From NCBI GenBank assembly GCA_945885625.1, contig CAMCYS010000011.1, forward strand, positions 1 to 54,608: a DNA stretch of 54,608 nucleotides, read 5' to 3'. The notes under the pieces were generated by a model. It saw only the letters and a list, made by a program, of their open reading frames with translations, made no database searches and was not told the DNA's origin. Both the position numbers and the translations under genes were made by a program. The stretch comes from Bifidobacterium breve. Lineage in GTDB: Bacteria; Actinomycetota; Actinomycetes; Nanopelagicales; Nanopelagicaceae. Below, one piece after another: positions 47,353 through 53,805 of the stretch. Positions within the stretch are counted from its first letter, which is position 1. Each line of letters opens with the position of its first letter.

Positions 47353-47640
47353 CTATGCCAGACTTAAAAATAGCTTTTGCAGTTGTGCTGTTACCGCATC
47401 TGAGTTGCTCTTATCCTCAACGATGCACTCTTTGAGACTTGCCGAGATCAAGGTAAAAGCTGCAGTGTTTACAGCTTTGGAGACAGCTGACATCTGAGTC
47501 ACGATCTCCTCACAGTTGCGGCCTTCTTCAAGCATTCGAGCGACAGCACCAAGTTGACCTTGTGCCCGCTTGATTCTCATGGCAATAGCAGCTACTTGTT
47601 GTTCATCAGATAAAACATGAGCAATTTTTTTTGTAGCCAT
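47353..47640 (-). CDS. CsoR/CstR-family repressor, Cys-Ser-Cys type (probable persulfide sensor)
   Basis: A 95-residue all-helical CsoR-family protein from ATG 47640. RIKRAQGQLGAVARMLEEGRNCEEIVTQMSAV is the family core. The copper ligands of CsoR are Cys-His-Cys at spacing +25 and +29; here they are C43, S68, C72. Loss of the His and retention of both Cys is what CstR shows, which senses persulfides by Cys-Cys crosslinks. It stands next to a CstB-like operon with a matching operator, which fits a sulfide/persulfide sensor rather than a copper sensor. Confidence 0.85.
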   Translation of the reverse strand: MATKKIAHVLSDEQQVAAIAMRIKRAQGQLGAVARMLEEGRNCEEIVTQMSAVSKAVNTAAFTLISASLKECIVEDKSNSDAVTAQLQKLFLSLA

Positions 47641-47642
47641 TT

Positions 47643-47756
47643 CTAGCACTTGCAACGTTCTGCTTCAGAGACGCCGGCTAGCGCTTCTTCAACATGTTGA
47701 CCACAACCCGACCATGTGGCCTTCTTGCAAACATGACATGTAACTTGTGAACACAT
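47643..47756 (-). CDS. Small zinc-ribbon-like protein, paralogue 2
   Basis: A 37-residue protein, MCSQVTCHVCKKATWSGCGQ then HVEEALAGVSEAERCKC. Seven Cys and one or two His suggest a zinc knuckle. AAAAGGAG lies before its ATG, and it is the first gene downstream of the divergent operator on the minus strand. Its stop is 2 nt before the repressor ATG, so the two are co-translated. Function is unknown; position suggests a role in sulfur or metal handling by the module. Confidence 0.75.
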   Translation of the reverse strand: MCSQVTCHVCKKATWSGCGQHVEEALAGVSEAERCKC

Positions 47757-47788
47757 AGTAAAAACTCCTTTTCTATAACGACTGAGGA

Positions 47789-47820
47789 ATTGTAGCATAC
47801 CCCCTAGGGTATGCTACAAT
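47789..47820. promoter_or_regulatory. Perfect palindromic operator/divergent promoter of the persulfide module
   Basis: ATTGTAGCATACCC (47789-47802) and GGGTATGCTACAAT (47807-47820) are perfect 14-bp inverted arms around CCTA. The inner ATACCC...GGGTAT is the known CsoR/CstR-type core. On either strand TTGTAG and TACAAT are spaced by 19 nt, so the operator is itself two back-to-back promoters. One bound repressor could shut both transcription directions. Confidence 0.85.
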
Positions 47821-47840
47821 ATTCCAGTAAAGGGAGACCA

Positions 47841-49247
47841 ATGACAATTGAGATTATTAGCGTTGATACACCGACCTTGGGCGACCGCGGATATATTGCC
47901 CATGACGGCAAGACTGCACTCGTCGTTGACCCACAAAGAGATATCGATCGGGTAGAACAGATTCTCGCAAAGCATTCGTTAGAGCTGGGTGCCGTCGTCG
48001 AGACGCACATGCATAACGATTACGTCAGCGGTGGTTTAGTGCTCGCAAAAAAGTATCAGGCTAAATACATCACCAGCGCTGATGATCCAGTTTCTTTCGA
48101 TCGAGTTGCGGCACGGGATTTAGAAGAATTCTCAATTGGCAATTTTGGTATTAAAGCTCTTCACACTCCTGGCCATACCTTCACTCATCTTTCTTATATT
48201 TTGGTAAATCAGCAAGGCAAGTCCTCTGGAATCTTCACCGGTGGTTCCTTGCTTCACGGTTCTACTGGGCGTCCAGACCTGCTCGGCGCGGATCACGCAA
48301 TAAAACTTGCACAGTTGCAACATGGTTCTGCCCATCGAATCGTTGATTTGCTCGAAGATTCAACTCAAATTTTTCCCACACATGGTTTTGGATCATTCTG
48401 CGCGGCTACATCAACATCGGGAGATTCTTCAACCATTCAGGATGAGAAGAAGTCCAACCCTGCCTTACAACTGAGCGTTGAGCGTTTTGTAAGTGAAACA
48501 CTTGCTGGCTTAGATGTCTATCCTGCCTATTACAAGCACATGGGTCCAGCAAATCTTGCCGGCCCTGGTGCTATTGATCTTTCAGAACTACCGCGCCTTA
48601 GCACAGATGAACTTCTGAAAAGAATTGCCGGAGATGACTGGGTCGTAGACCTTCGCGATAAGGATTCATGGGCAAAATCTCATCTACTTGGAACTAAGAA
48701 CTTCGGAGTTAATGGTTCCTTTGCCACCTATCTCGGTTGGCTATTTCCATACGAAAAAGAGCTTGTATTAATTTCAAATAAGGCGAGTGATTTTTCACTT
48801 GCCCAACGTGAGTTAGTCAGAATCGGGATCGATCGGCCGTCGGCAAGTTACCTAGGTGAAATAACTGACTTTGCTGAGATTAAAACTACCGAAGTGGTTG
48901 AATTCAAGGATGTTCCACAGGCGCTCACAGACTCGGAAATAGTTGTACTTGATGTTCGTCGCAATAGCGAAAGACGGGCATCGCATATTGTCGGTAGCAT
49001 TCACATCCCACTGCATGAGCTCTCTGTTCGGATGAGCGAGCTTTCCAAAGACAAGACTTACTGGGTGCATTGTGCAGGTGCATATCGCGCCTCAATTGCC
49101 GCTAGCATCGTGCAGAATGCTGGATTTAATGTTGTTCTCATCAATGAGTCGTATGACAAAGCGTTGCAAGTTAAAGATCTTGCAATTGCAACAGGTACAG
49201 CTGATCATCAACCAGTTGCTCCATCTGACACGACGGAAAAGGAATAG
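47841..49247 (+). CDS. CstB-like persulfide dioxygenase-rhodanese fusion
   Basis: About 468 residues from ATG 47841 (SD AAAGGGAG). An ETHE1-type metallo-beta-lactamase domain (1-~230) has the iron site ETHMHNDYVSGG, HTPGHTFTH and THGFGSF. An inactive rhodanese-like domain (~260-360) lacks the loop Cys, and a C-terminal active rhodanese (~365-455) has VHCAGAYRASIAAS. This is the layout of S. aureus CstB, which oxidises persulfides and makes thiosulfate. It is cytoplasmic and heads the plus-strand branch with a rhodanese and TauE. Confidence 0.93.
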   Translation: MTIEIISVDTPTLGDRGYIAHDGKTALVVDPQRDIDRVEQILAKHSLELGAVVETHMHNDYVSGGLVLAKKYQAKYITSADDPVSFDRVAARDLEEFSIGNFGIKALHTPGHTFTHLSYILVNQQGKSSGIFTGGSLLHGSTGRPDLLGADHAIKLAQLQHGSAHRIVDLLEDSTQIFPTHGFGSFCAATSTSGDSSTIQDEKKSNPALQLSVERFVSETLAGLDVYPAYYKHMGPANLAGPGAIDLSELPRLSTDELLKRIAGDDWVVDLRDKDSWAKSHLLGTKNFGVNGSFATYLGWLFPYEKELVLISNKASDFSLAQRELVRIGIDRPSASYLGEITDFAEIKTTEVVEFKDVPQALTDSEIVVLDVRRNSERRASHIVGSIHIPLHELSVRMSELSKDKTYWVHCAGAYRASIAASIVQNAGFNVVLINESYDKALQVKDLAIATGTADHQPVAPSDTTEKE

Positions 49248-49256
49248 AGGTAGGAA

Positions 49257-49580
49257 ATGGAGACGATAACTCCGCAAGAAGCTCTCGAGATGGTTAAGGC
49301 GGAACTCGCCTACGGAATTGATGTACGAGAGATTGATGAATGGAACTCGGGGCACTTTGAGCTCTTCACGCTAACTCCCCTAGGCGAATTAGATGAATCT
49401 GCGCTTCCATCAGATAAACCGATTATTTTTATTTGTCGCTCCGGAAAACGTTCCGGCAAGGCATGCGACGATGTAGCGCCAACTGGCCTAAAGGTTATGA
49501 ATATGACAGGCGGAATGCTGGCCTGGCAAGAAGCAGGTCTTCCAATGTCGGCGGCAAACGGCGAGCCAATAATTTCCTAA
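49257..49580 (+). CDS. Single-domain rhodanese
   Basis: A 107-residue cytoplasmic rhodanese: ITPQEALEMVKAELAYGIDVREIDEWNSGHFE, active loop IFICRSGKRSGKACDDV and NMTGGMLAWQEAGLPM. It carries sulfane sulfur between enzymes, probably as partner of the CstB-like protein 9 nt upstream (SD GAGGTAGG). The TauE gene begins 3 nt after its stop. Confidence 0.92.
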   Translation: METITPQEALEMVKAELAYGIDVREIDEWNSGHFELFTLTPLGELDESALPSDKPIIFICRSGKRSGKACDDVAPTGLKVMNMTGGMLAWQEAGLPMSAANGEPIIS

Positions 49581-49583
49581 TTG

Positions 49584-50327
49584 ATGACAATATTTTTTGG
49601 ATTATTACTTGGTGTCGTTGTTGGTTCAACTCTGGGATTAATTGGCGCAGGTGGTGCAATTCTTGCTGTTCCTGGCTTAGTCGCAATCCTTGGACTTTCA
49701 GCTACGGCAGCAACAACTAGTTCAACAATCATTGTTGGTTCAGCGGCGCTAGCTGGCGCCTTGCGACGTCGTAATACAGGAACTGTTGATGTCAAAATCG
49801 GATTGACTTTTTCGGCTATAGGAATATTCGGAAACTTTTTAGGAACTTTGTTGCTAAGAGTTATTCCCGAAAATCTAATCATGATTATTTTTGCACTTCT
49901 GATGTTTGGTGCAGGGTATGCAATGTGTTGTAGGGAAAACCCTCAAACAACGGCCGAGAAGCCAAAGTGGCACTTGGTACTAATTGCAGCCACATTTGTG
50001 GGCATATTGACCGGATTGCTTGGAATCGGCGGTGGTTTTCTGATCGTTCCAGCACTCATACTTTTCTTAAAGGTACCCACGAAAGTTGCCGCTGGAACTT
50101 CATTGGTAGCGATCACCGCTAATTCACTCATCGCATTTGTCCTGAGGTATGAATTTTGGAATCAAATCCCTGTGGCAGAAGTCGCGGTTTTTACCATTTC
50201 AGCAATTTCCGCTTCCTTAATACTTACACCGGTTGCAGGAAAGTTAAACGCAAAGGCCATGCAGAAAATCTTCTCTGTGGTAATCGTGCTTGTCGCGATT
50301 TACACCCTGTTAAGTAATTTCAATTAG
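49584..50327 (+). CDS. TauE/SafE-family sulfite/organosulfonate exporter
   Basis: A 247-residue membrane protein with two four-helix TauE repeats. TLGLIGAGGAILAVPGLVAILGLS near the N-terminus and VGILTGLLGIGGGFLIVPALILFLKVPTKVAAGTSL in the second half are the family signatures. In cst-type operons TauE exports sulfite produced from persulfide or thiosulfate. It ends the plus-strand branch, and repeat copy B begins 10 nt after its stop. Confidence 0.9.
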   Translation: MTIFFGLLLGVVVGSTLGLIGAGGAILAVPGLVAILGLSATAATTSSTIIVGSAALAGALRRRNTGTVDVKIGLTFSAIGIFGNFLGTLLLRVIPENLIMIIFALLMFGAGYAMCCRENPQTTAEKPKWHLVLIAATFVGILTGLLGIGGGFLIVPALILFLKVPTKVAAGTSLVAITANSLIAFVLRYEFWNQIPVAEVAVFTISAISASLILTPVAGKLNAKAMQKIFSVVIVLVAIYTLLSNFN

Positions 50328-50337
50328 ATAAGTAGAC

Positions 50338-50361
50338 AGAAGAGTCGCCCTATACGCCGGA
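50338..50361 (-). repeat. rnpB-3'-end-like repeat, copy B (with extension to about 50405)
   Basis: Minus strand CCGGCGTATAGGGCGACTCTTCT. The 5' side (minus) is extended by about 40 nt that match copy F: GAGCGTGACC, ATAACA and GTCGTCT blocks. It separates the persulfide module from the next cassette. Confidence 0.85.
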
Positions 50362-50451
50362 GACGACGCTGTTATGCGTCTGGTCACGCTCAAAAAATGT
50401 AATTGCCTATAGATTCCCCATAGAAACAGCTAATAAACGTGAGGAAACTAC

Positions 50452-51204
50452 CTAACCAACTAAACTTTGAGTTACTAAGCCTTTCTTTATTGAAACAGTT
50501 ATGCGATCCAGACGATAATCTCTAGTTAAAGCAAAGATCTGATTATCCTCTTGGCCAATTTGATACTGCCAACCTAATTTTTCAGCACAAGATGCAGCAG
50601 CCTCTTTTTTCATACCAACTAGCCCTTCGGCATATGCTGACAGAATCTTTACCTCTCCTGATGGTTTGACCCATGCTGGACAGGTGGCAGGTGATAAAAC
50701 CTCACCATAAGTCTCTAGAGTGCCAACTACAACTTGGATTGCGGCCTTTACCTTTGATTGCAAAGTAAATTTGTAAATTCCATCAAGCGCTGTTTGGTTA
50801 TATCTAGATAAATACACGAAATTCGTGTCGAGAAATGGATAATAGAATTTAGTACGTTCAGTAAATTTGATTACCATTTTTTTCCCAGCCGGATCGGTGA
50901 TAGTGGCAACCGGTAATTTGTTTTTGGCTAATTTATTCTCTGGTGCTTTATCAATAATTAGGTACTCAAAATATAATGTCTCACCTGCTTGTAATGCTGC
51001 CCGAAATCCTTGAATTTGATTTGGCTTTGTAAAATTTGCTCTAATCACAAAGGAGACTTTGCCATCAACAATGATTGGTCCCTTATTAGCACTTGAGTTC
51101 GCTGCGGTGAGGTTAATTGGCTGGTGGGCGTAAGCAGTGGTCAAGTTTGAAATTGTAAACATCATGGCCAGTATTAAGCCAGCCATATTTCTACTCGATT
51201 GCAT
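50452..51204 (-). CDS. Exported protein with a C-terminal I78-inhibitor-like domain
   Basis: A 250-residue exported protein (signal RNMAGLILAMMFTISNLTTAYA). The N-terminal half (about 30-150) is beta-rich, with a sandwich-like segment KPNQIQGFRAALQAGETLYFEYLIID. After C-P at about 167 a C-terminal part GLVGMKKEAAASCAEKLGWQYQIGQEDNQIFALTRDYRLDRITVSIKKGLVTQSLVG resembles the I78 protease-inhibitor family (G-x-W..., DYRxDR, G-x-V). The whole fold is not recognised. It is the only gene between repeat copies B and C. Confidence 0.6.
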   Translation of the reverse strand: MQSSRNMAGLILAMMFTISNLTTAYAHQPINLTAANSSANKGPIIVDGKVSFVIRANFTKPNQIQGFRAALQAGETLYFEYLIIDKAPENKLAKNKLPVATITDPAGKKMVIKFTERTKFYYPFLDTNFVYLSRYNQTALDGIYKFTLQSKVKAAIQVVVGTLETYGEVLSPATCPAWVKPSGEVKILSAYAEGLVGMKKEAAASCAEKLGWQYQIGQEDNQIFALTRDYRLDRITVSIKKGLVTQSLVG

Positions 51205-51266
51205 TTAAGAAGTAAACCACATCAAGCTTAAAAGCCGGCCATATTGAAATCGCTAAACATTAAGTT

Positions 51267-51292
51267 GAAGAAGAGTTGCCCTATAAGCCGGA
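51267..51292 (-). repeat. rnpB-3'-end-like repeat, copy C
   Basis: Minus strand CCGGCTTATAGGGCAACTCTT, one change (G to A in GCGAC) from consensus. It lies 63 nt upstream of the start of the I78-like gene and 225 nt from copy D. Confidence 0.85.
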
Positions 51293-51305
51293 GAAATTGG
51301 AAAAG

Positions 51306-51331
51306 GCCCCCAACACGAGAGCGAAGTTACG
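51306..51331. repeat. 26-bp copy of the tRNA-like gene's 5' flank
   Basis: Identical to 27334-27359, but only the first bases of the tRNA-like gene remain; the minus strand then runs into CTTTTCC. From 51332 to 51383 the sequence is AT-rich and shows no gene. Together with R1d this makes up the gene-less cassette between copies C and D. Confidence 0.8.
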
Positions 51332-51383
51332 CAATTACTAACTTGTGAAATTACTAAGTGGTGCTACTTGTGGATAAAAGAGT

Positions 51384-51482
51384 TTGGAAAGCAAAAGGGA
51401 CCTGGTTATTAACCAAGTCCCAATCACTACCAATCCGTTGTTACATTAATTATGGCATAAGTACTTGGTTACTCGCAGTAAC
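51384..51482 (-). repeat. R1 terminator repeat, copy d
   Basis: Plus-strand arms GGGACCTGGT (51397-51406) and ACCAAGTCCC (51412-51421); the mismatch is a G-U pair on the minus strand. The far end GTTACTCGCAGTAAC can form its own hairpin, as the TTAC...GTAA motif in copies b and c. It is downstream of the SDR gene on the minus strand, beyond copy D, and is the most diverged copy. Confidence 0.7.
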
Positions 51483-51489
51483 TAAATGT

Positions 51490-51515
51490 GAAGAAGAGTC
51501 GCCCTATAAGCCGGA
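51490..51515 (-). repeat. rnpB-3'-end-like repeat, copy D
   Basis: Exact consensus on the minus strand, CCGGCTTATAGGGCGACTCT then TCTTC. It starts one base after the SDR stop codon, so the gene and repeat are directly joined. Confidence 0.9.
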
Positions 51516-52550
51516 TTAACCTTCAATAAACCCATTCTTCATCAAATAATCCGCAGATTCTTTTAAGGTAACTTCGACAGGAATAAAGCTGATGTTCAAC
51601 AAGCGCTGAGCCTTGGCCCCACTTACATTCATGGGCTTTCCTAGTTGAGGCAGAATCGGCTTTATTGAACCATCGAAAAGTGACAGAAGGCGAATAATGA
51701 ATGTCGGCGCCTGTGCTGACTTGACTTTGGTCTTTGGATAAACACTCTTTAAGAACTTAGCTATCTCAACAAATGATCTGGTTTCTGAAGAAGCAATTAT
51801 GCGTTCATTTTTTGTACTATCACTCTTGATTGCATCGACATGCATTTTGGCGACATCTCGTACATCTACGATTGCGAATTTTAGGTCTGGCAACATGGGA
51901 TCACTTCCATTGAGGATTCTTTCCACAAGCGATATTGATGAACCAAAGTTCTTATCTAGTGGTGCGCCAAGCACTAGCACTGGATTAATGGTTGTTAGGG
52001 CGATTTCAGGTGCTTCATTTTTGATGAAATTCCAAGCCGCTTGTTCGGCCAGAGTTTTGGACTTTGTATAAGCAACTCGCCCAACTGGATGTTCAATATC
52101 AGTCCACATTGTTTCGTCATATGCCAGAGCGCCAGATGTTAATTCACGCCCATAGATTGCCGCCACCGATGAAGTCAGAATTACGCGCTCGACTCCAGCA
52201 TTTTTTGCGGCGCGTAATGCTCTCAAAGTGCCCTCGACTGCAGGGCGAATCAAGTCATTCTCGTCCTTGGGCGAAGTGAGTGGAAAGGGCGATGCTGTGT
52301 GCATCAGCACATCTATATCTTTGAGAGCAGAATCCCAACCTGAATCTTTTTCAAGGTCGAGTTCAATAAATGTTAGGCGAGAATCTAGGTTTGCAGTATC
52401 TAAAAGATGCGGCACGACTGCATCGCGAACTTCTGATAACTTTGAAAGTTTGCGGACTGAAGCACGAACTTCATATCCCTGATTGAGAAGTTGCAGTGTG
52501 ATGTGCTTGCCAATATAGCCACTTGCGCCTGTAAGAAGGACTCTAGTCAT
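51516..52550 (-). CDS. SDR-family NAD-dependent epimerase/reductase (dihydroflavonol reductase-like)
   Basis: About 344 residues from ATG 52550. The Rossmann motif LLTGASGYIGKHITLQLLNQGYEVRASVR opens the protein, DVLMHTASPF and VILTSSVAAIYG carry the NAD(P)-binding and Ser, and YTKSKTLAEQAAW holds the Y-x-x-x-K pair. This is the extended-SDR DFR/cinnamoyl-CoA-reductase group; the substrate is unknown. It fills the cassette between copies D and E; ATG 52562 is an alternative start. Confidence 0.88.
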   Translation of the reverse strand: MTRVLLTGASGYIGKHITLQLLNQGYEVRASVRKLSKLSEVRDAVVPHLLDTANLDSRLTFIELDLEKDSGWDSALKDIDVLMHTASPFPLTSPKDENDLIRPAVEGTLRALRAAKNAGVERVILTSSVAAIYGRELTSGALAYDETMWTDIEHPVGRVAYTKSKTLAEQAAWNFIKNEAPEIALTTINPVLVLGAPLDKNFGSSISLVERILNGSDPMLPDLKFAIVDVRDVAKMHVDAIKSDSTKNERIIASSETRSFVEIAKFLKSVYPKTKVKSAQAPTFIIRLLSLFDGSIKPILPQLGKPMNVSGAKAQRLLNISFIPVEVTLKESADYLMKNGFIEG

Positions 52551-52579
52551 GTGGGAAATCATTTCATAAATCAGAGAAA

Positions 52580-52604
52580 AAGAAGAGTCGCCCTATAAGC
52601 CGGA
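52580..52604 (-). repeat. rnpB-3'-end-like repeat, copy E
   Basis: Exact consensus. The last codons of the HEAT-like gene, TCC GGC TTA TAG (Ser-Gly-Leu-stop), are the first bases of the repeat. T5 follows the core on the minus strand. Confidence 0.9.
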
Positions 52605-53129
52605 AAGAACTTTCTTGGCCTTTGTGGCTACAGCTTTCCTAGAATCTTTCTGAAGCCTTCTCGCTACAGCTATGACCTCGGGCTGAATCTTTGGGTCAAT
52701 TTTGGCTAACTTCTCAAGGAGCTTGAGACCTTGGGCAAGAATCATCCAATCTTCACTTTCGTCCATCCATTTCAAAGTCAAAGTCTTAATTCTCTTTAAC
52801 TCAGAAGATGAGAATTCTTTGATGAAATAGAAGTACAGAGTGATTAATCCAAGTTTCACCACATTGTGTTTGGACTTTGAGTAAACCTTGATTAATGATT
52901 CCTTTTGTGGGTCAAAGAAATCCTTGTCTGCTCGCATTAAGCGCTTTGTTGCGTTCATAGCTCTCATAGCCACAAGTGAATCCTCATGAAGAAGTAGCTT
53001 TAAAAGTTGTGGATAATTCTTGGGATCTGACTCGACTATCTTTACTATCTTGAGAGTATTACCTAGTGAGTTAGGTTTACCCATGGCTAACTCGGATGCA
53101 AAGTCCACACTTGAATTATCACTTGCCAT
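52593..53129 (-). CDS. HEAT-like helical-repeat protein, 3' end formed by repeat copy E
   Basis: About 178 residues of paired helices, e.g. NYPQLLKLLLHEDSLVAMRAMNATKRLMRADKDFFDPQKESLIKVYSKSKHNVVKLGLITLYFYF. The LLxxxDxxVxxxAxxxLxxL pattern suggests HEAT/Arm repeats, but no family is certain. TATAAT stands 6 nt before ATG 53129, so it is leaderless. The promoter starts within 10 nt of copy F. The stop codon TAG comes from repeat copy E, so the protein's C-terminus SGL is repeat-encoded. Confidence 0.65.
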   Translation of the reverse strand: MASDNSSVDFASELAMGKPNSLGNTLKIVKIVESDPKNYPQLLKLLLHEDSLVAMRAMNATKRLMRADKDFFDPQKESLIKVYSKSKHNVVKLGLITLYFYFIKEFSSSELKRIKTLTLKWMDESEDWMILAQGLKLLEKLAKIDPKIQPEVIAVARRLQKDSRKAVATKAKKVLSGL

Positions 53130-53146
53130 ATTGGAATTATACAAAA

Positions 53147-53170
53147 ATAAGAGTCGCCCTATAAGCCGGA
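53147..53170 (-). repeat. rnpB-3'-end-like repeat, copy F (with extension to about 53217)
   Basis: Core identical to consensus to CGACTCTTAT. The extension GAGCGTGACCTCGCGCATAA then CAATGTCGTC (minus) matches copy B. Downstream on the minus strand the HEAT-like gene's TATAAT box follows at 8 nt. Confidence 0.9.
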
Positions 53171-53277
53171 GACGACATTGTTATGCGCGAGGTCACGCTC
53201 AAAAAGTTTAATTGCCCTCATTATTGCCCCAAAGAATGCCAGTATTGTTAGATGCGGAAATACGTGACTAATAGCAA

Positions 53278-53739
53278 ATGACTGGCGGAACTTCCATGAT
53301 AAAGATAAATCGGGTCAGCAAAAGCGATGACTTGGTATTGATTGTTGAGGAAATTTCTGCTGCGCAATCGGCCAGTGACTCACAAATTGATTCTAGTGAT
53401 TACACGGTAGAGACTTTGTCCAAATTTATAAATAACTCTGACAGTATTTTCCTGGTTGCTTATTTAGAAGAGCGGTTTGCAGGAATGGCATCGGCAATGG
53501 TGCTTGATAAGCCTAGTGGGGATATTTGGTTATACATTGATGAAATTGATGTATGTGAAAATATGCATCGAAAAGGGGTTGCTACCGAAATGATGAAGCA
53601 ACTTTTCTTATTAGCTAATGATTGTGAGTGTGATGAAGTATGGCTAGGTTCAGAGATAGAAAATTTCGCAGCTAATGAACTATATAAATCTCTTAATCCA
53701 ATCGAGATTCAGGAATTCCTTGGGTATACTTTTAAATAA
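53278..53739 (+). CDS. GNAT-family N-acetyltransferase
   Basis: A 153-residue GNAT. The acetyl-CoA motif A is DIWLYIDEIDVCENMHRKGVATEMMKQLFLLANDCECDEVWLGSE near residues 80-125; R/K-x-x-G-V/I-A is the pyrophosphate-binding loop. FAGMASAMVLDKP is the preceding strand. It ends AANELYKSLNPIEIQEFLGYTFK, where the usual LYxxxGF is altered (LYKSLNP). Its substrate is unknown. It is the only plus-strand gene among cassettes C-H and is the sole gene between copies F and G. Confidence 0.8.
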   Translation: MTGGTSMIKINRVSKSDDLVLIVEEISAAQSASDSQIDSSDYTVETLSKFINNSDSIFLVAYLEERFAGMASAMVLDKPSGDIWLYIDEIDVCENMHRKGVATEMMKQLFLLANDCECDEVWLGSEIENFAANELYKSLNPIEIQEFLGYTFK

Positions 53740-53776
53740 CCTAGGACGTAGCAACTATTCAGTTTCCAAAATGAAA

Positions 53777-53800
53777 ACAAGCGTCACTCTATAAGCCGGA
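53777..53800 (-). repeat. rnpB-3'-end-like repeat, copy G (degenerate)
   Basis: Minus strand CTCCGGCTTATAGAGTGACGC keeps CCGGCTTATAG and GAC but has changes in the GGGC part. It begins 5 nt after the DM13 gene's stop, as seen for copies D and E. Confidence 0.7.
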
Positions 53801-53805
53801 GTGTC

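Noticed and set aside
53168..53176. GGAGACGAC shared by repeats B/F and the tRNA-like acceptor end (27269-27277)
   Set aside because: A 9-nt match without further alignment can arise by chance in a 54 kb window.
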